Below, one piece after another: positions 44,815-54,651 of a stretch of DNA of 64,000 bases. This DNA comes from Flavobacterium sp. ACN6 (GTDB lineage: Bacteria; Bacteroidota; Bacteroidia; Flavobacteriales; Flavobacteriaceae), in the NCBI RefSeq assembly GCF_002304005.1, contig NZ_MRCQ01000006.1:1-64000 (forward strand), in the 5' to 3' direction. Made by a program: the position numbers and the translations under genes. Below the pieces are notes generated by a model. It was not told where the DNA came from and did not search any database. It saw only the letters and a list, made by a program, of their open reading frames with translations. Position 1 is the first letter of the stretch, and each line of letters opens with the position of its first letter.

Positions 44815-46011
44815 TTATCTATTGTTATAAACCACTAAAGCCTCCTTTAAAATAGTAACAGCTGTAATTAAATCTTTCTTATTTAAAACATACGCAATAC
44901 GAACCTGATTTAATCCCATACCAGGAGTTGAATAAAAACCTTTGGCAGGAGCGATCATTACCGTTTCGCCATTTAGATTATAACTTTCTAAAAGCCATTG
45001 TGCAAAATCATCAGAATCTTTTATTGGGAGCTGGGCAATACAATAAAAAGCACCTTTTGGTTTGGTTACAATAACACCGTCAATTTTATTTAATTCGGCA
45101 ATCAGCGTGTCGCGACGCTCTTTGTATTCTGAAATTACTTCATCAAAATAACTTTGAGGCGTGTCAATTGCAGCTTCGCAGGCAATTTGTTCAATTGTTG
45201 GCGGACTTAAACGTGCCTGAGCAAATTTCATTACCGTTGCCAAAACATCTTTATTTTTTGTAACCAGACAGCCAATTCTTGCACCGCACATACTGTAGCG
45301 TTTAGAAACAGAATCGACCATTATTACATTTTGCTGCACATCTTCAAGATTCATTACAGAAAAATGTGTTTCATCTCCATCGTATAAAAATTCACGATAT
45401 ACTTCATCGGCAATTAGGTATAGATCATGTTTTTTGATCAAACCAGCCAATTGTTTAATTTCTTCTTCAGAATATAAATATCCAGTCGGATTTCCAGGGT
45501 TGCAAATCAGAATGGCTTTTGTTTTTGGAGTAATTAATTTTTCTACCTCTTCGATACTTGGCAGAGCAAATGCCGTTTCGATTGTCGAAACAAGAGGCAC
45601 TACAGTTGCACTAGTTGATGATGCAAACGCATGATAATTAGCATAAAAAGGTTCTGGAATGATAATTTCATCTCCAGGATCTGTAATTGTGGCCAGTGCA
45701 AAAAGTAAGGCTTCAGAACCACCAGTAGTTACAATGATGTCTTCTGTGTTAACGTTTACATTTTGGCGCTGGTAAAATTGAGCTAATTTTTTTCTATAGC
45801 TTTCATATCCGGCAGACGGACTGTATTCTATAAGAGTTAAATCAATATTTTTTACCGCCTCGATGGCCACTTCGGGTGTCTTGATATCCGGTTGACCAAT
45901 GTTTAAATGATACACCTTGTGTCCCTTTTGCTTTGCTAAATCTGCAAAAGGAGCCAGCTTTCGTATCGGTGATTCAGGCATGTTTCTGCCTTTGTGTGAA
46001 ATTGTTGGCAT
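44815..46011 (-). CDS. Class I/II PLP aminotransferase (aspartate aminotransferase-like)
   Basis: This 398-residue fold-type I PLP enzyme is of the aspartate/aromatic aminotransferase group. It has LNIGQPDIKTPEVA near residue 37, the cofactor region TGGSEALLFAL near 94, CNPGNPTGYLYS near 170 (substrate and PLP contacts), IADEVYREFLYDG, and the Schiff-base lysine in DSVSKRYSMCGARIG near 235. Closest named functions are AspC-like amino-acid transaminases; the exact donor cannot be assigned. It is divergent from the protease gene, with a palindrome at 46030 in the gap. Confidence 0.93.
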   Translation of the reverse strand: MPTISHKGRNMPESPIRKLAPFADLAKQKGHKVYHLNIGQPDIKTPEVAIEAVKNIDLTLIEYSPSAGYESYRKKLAQFYQRQNVNVNTEDIIVTTGGSEALLFALATITDPGDEIIIPEPFYANYHAFASSTSATVVPLVSTIETAFALPSIEEVEKLITPKTKAILICNPGNPTGYLYSEEEIKQLAGLIKKHDLYLIADEVYREFLYDGDETHFSVMNLEDVQQNVIMVDSVSKRYSMCGARIGCLVTKNKDVLATVMKFAQARLSPPTIEQIACEAAIDTPQSYFDEVISEYKERRDTLIAELNKIDGVIVTKPKGAFYCIAQLPIKDSDDFAQWLLESYNLNGETVMIAPAKGFYSTPGMGLNQVRIAYVLNKKDLITAVTILKEALVVYNNR

Positions 46012-46029
46012 GAGTATAAATTATTGAAG

Positions 46030-46041
46030 TGCAAATTTGCA
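46030..46041. promoter_or_regulatory. TGCAAATTTGCA palindrome
   Basis: A perfect 12-bp palindrome 19 bp upstream of the aminotransferase ATG. On the minus strand it contains CAAATTTG, like a weak -7 box with C for T. It may be the promoter or an operator for the divergent pair. Confidence 0.35.
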
Positions 46042-46134
46042 TTTTTTTTTCGAATTTAACGTAAACAATACAGGTAGTTCGAGAAATGTAACAATTATAG
46101 ATATATTTACTAATTTTATAATAAAAAATTGTCA

Positions 46135-47460
46135 ATGAAAAAATATATAGTATTGTTTTTTGGGTTATTCTTACCTTTTTTACTTTTTGGACAGGGCGGT
46201 TTTTTTTTACAAAACAATTCTTCTAAGGCTGTAATACCTTTTAAACTAATTAACAATCTGGTCTTTATTCCGATAAAAGTAAACGGAATCGAACTTAACT
46301 TTCTGCTCGACTCAGGGGTTGAAGAGACTATTTTGTTTAGTATGGAAGACAAACAGGAAGTTAGTTTTAACAATATCGAAAAAATAAAACTTAGAGGACT
46401 CGGAAGCGAAGAAGAGATCGAAGGACTAAAATCGACAAAAAATGTCTTAGAAACTCATGGATTAAAGTCTAATGATCATTTGGTATTTATTATTTTAGAT
46501 CAAAGTTTTAATTTGTCTTCTCATATCGGAATTCCCGTAAATGGAATTATTGGGCATAAATTCTTTAAAAATAATTTTGTTGAAATTAATTATCAAAAAA
46601 AGAAAATCATAGTTCATTCGAGATCCAATAAGTTTCAGCAAAAAATGGATTCCAAATATAAAATGATCCCAATAACTATTGAAAGATCAAAACCATATTT
46701 GGTAACTACTGCGACTGTAAATAATGTTGAAATTCCAGCAAAACTACTAATAGATGTTGGGAACAGTGATGCCTTTTGGATATTCGAAAATAATAATATC
46801 AAACTTCCAACTAAAAATTTTCCCGATTTTCTTGGAAAAGGGTTTAGCGGTGATATTGAAGGACATCGAGCTAAAATAGACAAGTTTGCCATTGATGAAT
46901 TTGAATTTAAAAAACCTATTGTTTCTTTTCCAGATTCAATTTCTATTCGCAACGTGAAGATGGTACCAGGGCGTATTGGCTCTATTGGAGGTGAAATTCT
47001 GAAACGATTTACCGTAGTTTTTGATTATACCGATAAAAAAATGTATTTGAAGAAAAACAGTAAATTTTCAGAACCTTTTACCTATAATAAAAGTGGTATT
47101 ACCGTGCAGCATCATGGCCTTCAATGGGTACAGGAAACAGTTCGTTTAGAAATGGTACGAGTTTCTACTACAGTTGAAGATCTGCAGGATAAGGATAAAA
47201 ACAATAATAATTTTAAGTATAAATTTGCTCTAAAACCAGTTTACGAAATTGTGAATGTCCGCAAAAATTCTGCAGCAGAAAAAAGCGGTCTTATGAAAGG
47301 CGATATCATTGTAAGCATTAACAGAACACAACCATACAGATATACATTACAGCAGATAAATAATCTTTTAAAATCTGAAGAAGATGTTTGGATAACTCTG
47401 GATGTTGAGCGAAACAGCGTTGTGCTGAAATTCAGATTTAAACTTGAAGATGAGCTTTAA
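46135..47460 (+). CDS. Secreted retropepsin-like aspartic protease with PDZ domain
   Basis: This protein of about 441 residues has a signal peptide (cleavage after FGQ) and two retropepsin-like half domains. The first has the Asp-Ser-Gly motif in FLLDSGVEETILF near residue 58. The second has LLIDVGNSDAFWIF, where D-V-G replaces the usual D-T/S-G. A C-terminal PDZ domain follows near 370-440 (NSAAEKSGLMKGDIIVSINRTQ). Bacteroidetes have many such proteins of unknown substrate. I start at ATG 46135; the TTG at 46129 adds two residues and is less likely. Protease activity is probable but not shown. Confidence 0.87.
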   Translation: MKKYIVLFFGLFLPFLLFGQGGFFLQNNSSKAVIPFKLINNLVFIPIKVNGIELNFLLDSGVEETILFSMEDKQEVSFNNIEKIKLRGLGSEEEIEGLKSTKNVLETHGLKSNDHLVFIILDQSFNLSSHIGIPVNGIIGHKFFKNNFVEINYQKKKIIVHSRSNKFQQKMDSKYKMIPITIERSKPYLVTTATVNNVEIPAKLLIDVGNSDAFWIFENNNIKLPTKNFPDFLGKGFSGDIEGHRAKIDKFAIDEFEFKKPIVSFPDSISIRNVKMVPGRIGSIGGEILKRFTVVFDYTDKKMYLKKNSKFSEPFTYNKSGITVQHHGLQWVQETVRLEMVRVSTTVEDLQDKDKNNNNFKYKFALKPVYEIVNVRKNSAAEKSGLMKGDIIVSINRTQPYRYTLQQINNLLKSEEDVWITLDVERNSVVLKFRFKLEDEL

Positions 47461-47605
47461 ATAAAAATAATTACCTAATTTTTATTGTAATTAAAATTTT
47501 CTTTTTCATTTAATATTTCAGATGATTTGCTTTTTGTGAAAATAAGTCTGTTAAAAATTAGTTTTTTGCTTATATATTTTATTATGTTTAACAAAAATTT
47601 AATTC

Positions 47606-50242
47606 ATGGTCAAAAATTACATTAATTTCTTACAATTTGTAACGACTTTTATTTTTTTAACCTTTCTTTCTTCAAAGATACATGCCCAATGTGCTGGAAA
47701 CGATAATACAAATGAATTAATTTGTAATATTTCTGATCCAGCTAATCGGTCTATTTCTTTGTTTTCGCTGTTAGGAGGAAATCCAGTTCCTGGAGGAACA
47801 TGGTCAGATGATGATGGCTCAAGAGGATTAGATACGGCTACAGGTATTTTAAGTGCACAGATAATTCGAAGCGGCGGTACTTATCACTATACTTATACAG
47901 CACCAGTCACGGCAGGTTGTACAGATAATAAAGCTACTGTTACCCTTACAATTGGTGCTTACGCGGGAGTTGCGGCCCCTTATGCCAGCGAATGCAGTAA
48001 TAAAAAAACTTTTAATCTATTTACTGCTTTCAATGGAACAGTGATGGGACCTCACTTAAATGGAATCTGGACTGATAGTGATGGAGAAACAGTTGATTCA
48101 ACAATTCCTATTGAGGGATTAAGCGGTACATTTACTTTTAATTATACCGTTCCAGCCGTTCTGTTATGTTCTCCAGTATCTCCATCGGTAACTGTAATTG
48201 TTACAATTAATAAAGCACCAGAGGCAGGAGAAACAAATGACGCTTTTATTTGTGAAACTGATGTAGCAAATTATACCAATTTTGATTTAAACACTTTAAT
48301 TTCGGGACAAGATCCTGAGGGACAATGGACAGGTATGGGATTAAGTTCTCCAACAGACCATATTGTTGATATTCAAGATTTATACAATAAAAACGGCCCC
48401 AGAACTTTCACATATACTTATAAGGCATTTTTTGTGCCTTCTAATAATAATAATGGAGTTGTATGTCCAGATGATGAAGAAAGTCTTGTTATTTCGATTG
48501 AAAAAAAGCTTGATTTTACTGGCGCAAAAGTTAAGATTGAAAATGATATTTGTGCTCCAGAAATACCCAGAGCATTTTACACTGCTAGAATAACACAAGG
48601 AACGCAAGCAATTCCAGATGGACAATATAGAGTTAGATTTAATGTTTCTGGTCCAGATAGCGGAACAGAAACAGTTGTTTCATATTTTGTAAACGGTATA
48701 GCTATCTTTCCCATTTCGCGAGAATATTTTAAACAAGTTGGAGATTACACAGTTACCATAGAGTATATTTATTTATCATCAACTAGAGGTGCCTGTATCA
48801 ATATTATTAATGACTTGTCTGATGTTTTGCATGTTTACCCGTTGCCAGATTTAAACACAGTTGAATTGCTGGCTAATCCCGTTTGCCAAAATGAGATTGC
48901 AACAGTTCAGATTACTAACGGAACACAGCTGGCAGACGGAAACTATGATATTCAATATAATATAACGGGAGATAATGTCGCTACAGGACAATCTGCAAAT
49001 TTTACAATGTCTGGCGGAAATGCAAGTTTTGATATTCCTGCAATTTTAAGTGCAAAAAGCGGTGCTGTAACTATTACAATTACGAATATTACCAATACAG
49101 CTACAGGCTGTACAAATAGTGCCTTTAAATCAGTAAATTTAACCATTAATCCTTTGCCAAATGCGACAACGGTTAGTGTTGCGGTTAATAATTTTTGCTT
49201 GAACGAACCATTTCCTGTTTCTATTTCTGGATTAGGAAATTTAACAAATGCAAAGATTTCTTATATTCTTTCAGAAGGTAATTCCTCTACAATGCAAACC
49301 ATAACTCAGGACGTTGCAGACGGAAAATTGGATTTTGTTATTCCGGCAGAATTACTTTTAAACGCTGGAACAACAAAGATTACGCTGTTGAATTTGACAA
49401 ACATTCTAACCAATTGTGATGTTGATTTAATTAATATCGCAGATGATTTTATAATTTATCCTATTCCGGCAGCCCCAGCTGTTCTTAATCAGGAATTTTG
49501 TAAAGTTGATGAAGCAGCAGTTGCTAATTTAGTTCCAAATGGAAATCAATATAAATGGTATAGTTCACCAACATCAACTACACCTCTAGCAAGTGCTTTA
49601 ATTTTGGAATCAGGTAATTACTATGTCAAGGAGACCTCTTCTGAAGGCTGTACTTCAGAAGCTGCGACGGTTGTAGTGACAATAAATGATTCACCAGCTC
49701 CTGTATTAAACTCAGATGGACAGAATTTCTGTGGACTAAATAACCCAACTATTGCAGATTTGTCAAATAATACAAATATTCCTCAAGCAGTAGCTTGGTA
49801 CGATGCTCCTGAAAATGGGAATTTATTATCTGCCACAACTCCTTTAATGGAACAAGGCAGATATTACGGGTTTAATTTTCCAAGTACAGATTGTTTCTCT
49901 ACAGAATATATTGAAGTCACTGTTACATTAACAAATTGTGATAATATACCTAATAACTTTTTTGTTCCCGATGGTTTTTCTCCAAATGGAGACGGTGTAA
50001 ACGATTCATTTGTGATAAAAGATATTGAGTTTTTATACCCAAATTATACACTTGAAATCTATAACAGATACGGAAATGGAATGTATAAAGGAGATAAAAA
50101 TAAACCAGCTTGGGACGGAATGAATTATGAAAAGAGCGGTCTCGCTGGCGGAGTCGCGCCAAACGGAGTTTATTTTTATGTGCTTCATTTTAATAAAGAT
50201 AATAAACCGCCGCAACAAGGCCGTCTTTATTTAAATCGATAA
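47606..50242 (+). CDS. T9SS type B substrate (gliding-motility-associated C-terminal domain)
   Basis: This 878-residue secreted protein has a signal peptide (cleavage after IHAQ) and Ig/PKD-like repeats rich in Cys, Thr and Gly, for example GGTWSDDDGSRGLDTATG, GIWTDSDGETVDSTI and GQWTGMGLSSPTD. It ends in the CHU_C/type B sorting domain: NNFFVPDGFSPNGDGVNDSF, YTLEIYNRYGN, APNGVYFYVLHFNKD. That domain directs export by the type IX system and attachment to the cell surface. The next two genes (SprF-like and OmpA) are the usual partners of such large surface proteins. It may be an adhesin or gliding-related protein. Confidence 0.93.
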   Translation: MVKNYINFLQFVTTFIFLTFLSSKIHAQCAGNDNTNELICNISDPANRSISLFSLLGGNPVPGGTWSDDDGSRGLDTATGILSAQIIRSGGTYHYTYTAPVTAGCTDNKATVTLTIGAYAGVAAPYASECSNKKTFNLFTAFNGTVMGPHLNGIWTDSDGETVDSTIPIEGLSGTFTFNYTVPAVLLCSPVSPSVTVIVTINKAPEAGETNDAFICETDVANYTNFDLNTLISGQDPEGQWTGMGLSSPTDHIVDIQDLYNKNGPRTFTYTYKAFFVPSNNNNGVVCPDDEESLVISIEKKLDFTGAKVKIENDICAPEIPRAFYTARITQGTQAIPDGQYRVRFNVSGPDSGTETVVSYFVNGIAIFPISREYFKQVGDYTVTIEYIYLSSTRGACINIINDLSDVLHVYPLPDLNTVELLANPVCQNEIATVQITNGTQLADGNYDIQYNITGDNVATGQSANFTMSGGNASFDIPAILSAKSGAVTITITNITNTATGCTNSAFKSVNLTINPLPNATTVSVAVNNFCLNEPFPVSISGLGNLTNAKISYILSEGNSSTMQTITQDVADGKLDFVIPAELLLNAGTTKITLLNLTNILTNCDVDLINIADDFIIYPIPAAPAVLNQEFCKVDEAAVANLVPNGNQYKWYSSPTSTTPLASALILESGNYYVKETSSEGCTSEAATVVVTINDSPAPVLNSDGQNFCGLNNPTIADLSNNTNIPQAVAWYDAPENGNLLSATTPLMEQGRYYGFNFPSTDCFSTEYIEVTVTLTNCDNIPNNFFVPDGFSPNGDGVNDSFVIKDIEFLYPNYTLEIYNRYGNGMYKGDKNKPAWDGMNYEKSGLAGGVAPNGVYFYVLHFNKDNKPPQQGRLYLNR

Positions 50243-50274
50243 ATCTCTTTTTATATTTTTAATATATTTTTCAA

Positions 50275-51201
50275 ATGAAAAAAATAATACTCCTTATAAA
50301 TTTCCTCTTTTATATAGCAGCTTCTGCACAGCAGGATCCAGAATATACACATTATATGTACAATATGAGTGTCGTAAATCCAGCCTATGCGACTGGCGTT
50401 CCGGCGATGATGAATTTTGGAGGCCTGTACAGAACACAATGGGTAGGAGCAGTTGGAGCTCCAAAAACATTTACCTTTTTCGGGCATACCGCTATTACAG
50501 ACAAAATAGAGGCGGGACTATCATTTATATCAGATGATATTGGAGATGGCGCCAAAAAAGAAAATAATGTTTATGCAGATTTTGCCTATGTTTTAAAATT
50601 AGGCGGACAAAATAAACTTTCACTAGGATTAAAAGCAGGATTTTCATCCATGCAGAGCAACTTCAACGGTTTCCGTTTTACAGATCCTCAGACTGATTTT
50701 GCTTTTTCTGAAAATATAAATGCTACAAAACCTAATATTGGAGTTGGAGCTTATTACTTTAGAGATAATCTTTATGTTGGATTATCTGTTCCAAACTTGC
50801 TGAAATCGAAATACATCGAAGAAAAATCAGGTGTTAATGCTTTTGGTTCTGAGGAAATACATACTTTTTTAACCGCAGGTTATGTTTTTCAGCTCAATGA
50901 TATGTTGAAATTAAAACCGGCATTTATGTCCAAATTTGTCAAAGGTGCCCCTATAACATTCGATGTCACTGCAAATGTGTTGTACAACGAAAAGTTTGAA
51001 TTTGGTGCAGCATATAGAATTGATGATTCAGTAAGTGCGTTGTTTAATATCAATATTACACCGACACTAAGAGTAGGTTATTCCTATGATTACACGCTTA
51101 CAAACTTTGGACAGTTTAATTCAGGTACGCACGAAATTATGTTGTTGTTTGATTTAGATTTATTAGGAAAAGGATTTGATAAATCACCAAGATTCTTTTA
51201 A
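50275..51201 (+). CDS. PorP/SprF-family outer-membrane protein
   Basis: This 308-residue barrel protein of the PorP/SprF family has a signal peptide (cleavage after SAQ), the family start QQDPEYTHYMYNMSVVNPAYA, and FGGLYRTQWVGAVGAPKTFTFFGH near residue 47. In F. johnsoniae SprF is needed for the surface localisation of the adhesin SprB. By analogy this protein probably anchors the T9SS substrate encoded 32 bp upstream. It is directly followed by the OmpA gene. Confidence 0.93.
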   Translation: MKKIILLINFLFYIAASAQQDPEYTHYMYNMSVVNPAYATGVPAMMNFGGLYRTQWVGAVGAPKTFTFFGHTAITDKIEAGLSFISDDIGDGAKKENNVYADFAYVLKLGGQNKLSLGLKAGFSSMQSNFNGFRFTDPQTDFAFSENINATKPNIGVGAYYFRDNLYVGLSVPNLLKSKYIEEKSGVNAFGSEEIHTFLTAGYVFQLNDMLKLKPAFMSKFVKGAPITFDVTANVLYNEKFEFGAAYRIDDSVSALFNINITPTLRVGYSYDYTLTNFGQFNSGTHEIMLLFDLDLLGKGFDKSPRFF

Positions 51202-51202
51202 A

Positions 51203-53341
51203 ATGAAAAATATGAAAAGATTACTCGTTATTATATTCGTATTTTCAATACAGTTTATAAATGCCCAAGATCAGGAATTGGCAAGAGCAAAACGATTTTT
51301 TGATAAAACGTATTACAGCGAAGCCATTGTTTTATACCAAAAATTAGCTGACGAAAAACCTTCGCAAGAAGTTATAAAAAACTTAGCCGATTCTTATTTC
51401 TATACAAACGATTTAGTTAAGGCACAACGCTATTACCGTCTTTTGGTAAAAAACTATAGCAATAACTTAGACAGAGCCTATTATTTCAGATATGCACAGA
51501 CATTAAAAGCTACAAATAGTTATGACGATGCTAACGCTGTTTTAAAAGAATATTATACCAAATCAGCAAATACAGATGATGTTATTAATTTCGAAAAAGA
51601 GGTTAAAACATTAGAAAATGTAACTGCAATAGGAAAACGTTTTGAGATTAAAAATTTAGCAGTTAATACACCAAATTCTGAATTTGGTGCAGTGAAATAC
51701 AAAGAAGATCTAGTTTTTGCCGGTGTTAAATTAAAGCCGGGCTGGTTTGATAAAAAATACAAATGGGACAACGAAACCTATTTAAACTTAGTTACGATTC
51801 CGCTGAAAAACATTAATTCGGGAGATTCTATTGTTCATTATTTTGCCAAAGAATTAAAAACAGGAATGCACGAGTCGAATGCTGTTTTTACAAAAGATGG
51901 TAAGACGATGTACTTCACTAGAAACAATTCCAAAAATGGAAAGAAGAAAAAAGATGACAAGAAAATTTCTAATCTTCAAATCTTTAAAGCAGAATTAGTA
52001 GAAGGAAAATGGACAAATGTTTCATCGCTTCCGTTTAATAGTCCAAACTATTCTGTAGAACATCCAGCTTTAAGTGCAGATGAAAAAGTATTGTATTTTG
52101 CGTCTGATATGCCGGGTTCGCTTGGTTCATTTGATATTTATTCAGTGAACGTTAATAAAGGTGCATTTGATACTCCAAAAAATCTTGGTCCAGAAATCAA
52201 TACAGATAAAAGAGAACAATTTCCATTTGCATCTGCAGATAATAAACTGTATTTCTCTTCTGATGGACATTTAGGTTACGGATCTTTAGATGTTTTTGTG
52301 TCTGATATTAACGGAAATGAATATTCAAAACCAGTTAATATCGGATTGCCTTTAAACTCAAATCTGGATGATTTTGCTTTTAACATTGATTCTAATACCA
52401 AAGAAGGTTTTTTTGCTTCAAATAGAGATGGAGGAAAAGGAAGTGACGATATTTATCAATTCAAAGAAATCAAAGATTTAATTGTAGAAGATTGTAAACA
52501 GTTTATTGCGGGAATAATTACAGATGTTGATACAAAACTCGCTTTAGAAAATGCAATGGTAATTTTACAGGATTCAGAAAACAAAACCTTAAATACGATT
52601 ACAACCGCTGCAGATGGAAAATTTAGTTTTACAGTTGCCTGTGAAGCTTCGTATAAAGTTTCGGCTTTCAAGGAAAAATATACAAACGAATCGAAAACGC
52701 TGATTTTGGATAAAACCAGAGATGCCGTAAACGATGTATCTTTAGCTTTAAAATCTTTAGAAGCGATCAAGCAGGAAGAAAAGCTGATTGCAGAAAATAA
52801 AAGAAAGCAGGAAATTATTATTGAAGAAGAAAATAAGAAAAAGGCTGAACTTGCTGCGATTGAATTAAAACAAAAAGAGAAGAAAGCCAAAGAGCAAGAA
52901 ATTGTTGCTGCCGAAGTTAAAAAGCAAGAAAAAGTAAAAGAAATTTTAGCACAGGAAAAAGATGTTGTAAAAGATAAAGACAGGTTAATCATTAAAACCG
53001 ATCCTATTTATTTTGATTACAATATGTGGTACATTCGTAAAGAATCCAAAGTTGTTTTAGGAAGAGTAGTCGATTTGATGAAGAAATATCCGGGAATGGT
53101 AATCGAAATTGGATCGCACACAGATTCTCGTGGAAATGCTAAATTCAACGAAGATTTATCTCAAAAAAGAGCCAATTCCACAAGGGAGTTTATCATTCAA
53201 TCTGGAATTGATGCGAAAAGAGTTGCTGCGAAAGGTTACGGCGAATCGGTTCCAATTATAAAATGTAAAACCGACGAATCTTGTTCGGAAGAAGAACACG
53301 AATTAAACAGAAGATCAGAATTTGTAATTAAGAATTTGTAG
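51203..53341 (+). CDS. OmpA-family envelope protein with TPR and PD40 repeats
   Basis: This protein of about 712 residues has a signal peptide (cleavage after NAQ), N-terminal TPR repeats (RAKRFFDKTYYSEAIVLYQKL), PD40/WD-like beta-propeller repeats (VEHPALSADEKVLYFASDMPG near residue 290, then QFPFASADNKLYFSSDGHLG), a carboxypeptidase-regulatory-like domain near 420-515, a long charged Glu/Lys-rich helix (EEENKKKAELAAIELKQKEK), and a C-terminal OmpA domain (IEIGSHTDSRGNAKFNEDLS) that binds peptidoglycan. This is the usual third gene after a T9SS surface protein and a SprF. The start at ATG 51203 follows the SprF stop by 1 bp; a frame from 51176 is an extension. Confidence 0.92.
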   Translation: MKNMKRLLVIIFVFSIQFINAQDQELARAKRFFDKTYYSEAIVLYQKLADEKPSQEVIKNLADSYFYTNDLVKAQRYYRLLVKNYSNNLDRAYYFRYAQTLKATNSYDDANAVLKEYYTKSANTDDVINFEKEVKTLENVTAIGKRFEIKNLAVNTPNSEFGAVKYKEDLVFAGVKLKPGWFDKKYKWDNETYLNLVTIPLKNINSGDSIVHYFAKELKTGMHESNAVFTKDGKTMYFTRNNSKNGKKKKDDKKISNLQIFKAELVEGKWTNVSSLPFNSPNYSVEHPALSADEKVLYFASDMPGSLGSFDIYSVNVNKGAFDTPKNLGPEINTDKREQFPFASADNKLYFSSDGHLGYGSLDVFVSDINGNEYSKPVNIGLPLNSNLDDFAFNIDSNTKEGFFASNRDGGKGSDDIYQFKEIKDLIVEDCKQFIAGIITDVDTKLALENAMVILQDSENKTLNTITTAADGKFSFTVACEASYKVSAFKEKYTNESKTLILDKTRDAVNDVSLALKSLEAIKQEEKLIAENKRKQEIIIEEENKKKAELAAIELKQKEKKAKEQEIVAAEVKKQEKVKEILAQEKDVVKDKDRLIIKTDPIYFDYNMWYIRKESKVVLGRVVDLMKKYPGMVIEIGSHTDSRGNAKFNEDLSQKRANSTREFIIQSGIDAKRVAAKGYGESVPIIKCKTDESCSEEEHELNRRSEFVIKNL

Positions 53342-53412
53342 ATTTTTATAAAACGCTTTCTATTGATTTCTTTTTTATTTAATTTTATAGAATAACCCTG
53401 AAATATTAAAAT

Positions 53413-53895
53413 ATGAAAAATCTAGTTTTGCCTTGTCTTCTTGTAATCTGTCTCGGATTCCAAAGTTGTAAAAATGATGAAAAACGTAAAGAATTTGATA
53501 CCGCAAAAGCTGAGGGAGAAAAGATCGTAGGTACTGAATGCTACAGAGCAATTTATGAAAAAGATACAGTCGATTTGAAATTGAATACGCTGAAAAATGG
53601 AAAAATAACTGGGAATTTGGTTATGAAAGCCGCTGCTGCACCTGAAAAAAGAGGTGAAATTACAGGTGAATTTCGCGGCGATACTTTATTTGCAGACTAT
53701 ACTTTTATAAATCCAGGCAATGCGACGAAGTTCAAAAATCCGCTGGCAATTTTAAAAAAGGGAGAAAAACTTATTCTAGGAAACGGAACCATGCAGACAA
53801 CAATGGGAGTTACTTATTTGGTTAAGGATATACCAATTGATTTTGAAAATGTAAAATATAAATTTGACAGCGCACAATGTGCGGAGAAAAAATAG
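53413..53895 (+). CDS. Small lipoprotein of unknown function
   Basis: This 160-residue protein has a lipoprotein signal with the lipobox GFQSC, so Cys19 would be lipidated. The mature part is beta-rich: GTECYRAIYEKDTVDLKLNTL, then GKITGNLVMKAAAAPEKRGEITGEFRGDTLFADYTF, which looks like a small barrel or lipocalin-like fold. Cysteines in GTECY and near the C terminus (SAQC) could form a disulphide. The family is not recognised. It is 71 bp after the OmpA gene and is followed by two terminator hairpins. Confidence 0.82.
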   Translation: MKNLVLPCLLVICLGFQSCKNDEKRKEFDTAKAEGEKIVGTECYRAIYEKDTVDLKLNTLKNGKITGNLVMKAAAAPEKRGEITGEFRGDTLFADYTFINPGNATKFKNPLAILKKGEKLILGNGTMQTTMGVTYLVKDIPIDFENVKYKFDSAQCAEKK

Positions 53896-53901
53896 TCCAA
53901 C

Positions 53902-53932
53902 AAACCCGAGAGTTTCAAAACATCTCGGGTTT
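53902..53932 (+). terminator. Terminator after the lipoprotein gene
   Basis: AAACCCGAGA (53902-53911) and TCTCGGGTTT (53923-53932) form a 10-bp stem with an 11-base loop. Confidence 0.75.
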
Positions 53933-53953
53933 AGTTTAGAATGATCTCATAAA

Positions 53954-53985
53954 AAAAGCCGTTTCTAATTAAAGAAACGGCTTTT
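53954..53985 (-). terminator. Terminator after the DUF1573 gene
   Basis: AAAAGCCGTTTCT and AGAAACGGCTTTT form a 13-bp stem with a short loop; the A run on the plus strand gives a T tract for the convergent minus-strand gene. It may also act on the plus strand. Confidence 0.8.
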
Positions 53986-54008
53986 ACTATTTTTAGATTT
54001 TATTTTTT

Positions 54009-54389
54009 TTATAAAACTTCACCTTTAATTTTAAGGGCTACTCTTCCGTCAGGATAATTCACTGCATTTGTTTCAACAGTAATTGTTTTACGAATTGGTC
54101 CAGAAGCCATATTGTATTTTACATCGATTTTTCCTTTTTTGCCCGGCATAATTGCAGATGCAGGTTTTGTTACGACTATAGAACTAACAGTTGATTCTGC
54201 GCCTGTGATTAATAATGGAGCGTCTCCAGTGTTTGTAAATTCAAACGAGCGTAAACCATTATCACTTTTAGAAATTTTTCCATAATCAATTGTATTGTCT
54301 GGGGCTGCAAATTCAATTTTTGGGCCATTTTGTGCATAACTTACTGCGCTAAACAATAAGACTGCAATAAAAGAGGCTGCATTTTTCAT
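54009..54389 (-). CDS. DUF1573 secreted protein
   Basis: This 126-residue protein has a signal peptide (cleavage after SYAQ) and one Ig-like DUF1573 domain: IDYGKISKSDNGLRSFEFTNTGDAPLLITGAE, PGKKGKIDVKYN, and a terminal KIKGEVL. DUF1573 proteins are abundant, uncharacterised envelope proteins of Bacteroidetes. It is alone between convergent terminators and the repeat-rich leader of valS. Confidence 0.9.
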   Translation of the reverse strand: MKNAASFIAVLLFSAVSYAQNGPKIEFAAPDNTIDYGKISKSDNGLRSFEFTNTGDAPLLITGAESTVSSIVVTKPASAIMPGKKGKIDVKYNMASGPIRKTITVETNAVNYPDGRVALKIKGEVL

Positions 54390-54525
54390 ATGAAATTAGT
54401 TTTTAATTGTAAGTAAATATACATTCTTTTAATTAACACACAAATTATTATTTCTCTTTTTATAGTGTACTTAATTATTTACTTTTGTTGTCAGTTATAA
54501 TTACAAAAATTGAACCAATTTTGGT

Positions 54526-54643
54526 GTTTAATTGTTTAATCGTTAATTCGTTTAATCGGATGAGGATTAAAAAATAGTTGGAAGACCATTAACAATTAAA
54601 CAGTTAACCAAATAAACGATTAAACAGTTAAACGAATAAACAA
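54526..54643. repeat. GTTTAATCG-family inverted repeat before valS
   Basis: GTTTAATTGTTTAATCG and TCGTTTAATCGG on the left (54526-54559) face AACAATTAAACAGTTAACC, CGATTAAACAGTTAAACG and similar inverted words on the right (54590-54643). The right arm ends 8 bp before the valS ATG and so would lie in its mRNA leader. Confidence 0.8.
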
Positions 54644-54651
54644 CCTAATAA

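Noticed and set aside
52456..52992. 178-codon minus-strand frame opposite the OmpA-family gene
   Set aside because: It is the complement of the Glu/Lys-rich helix and gives low-complexity Ser/Phe-rich sequence.
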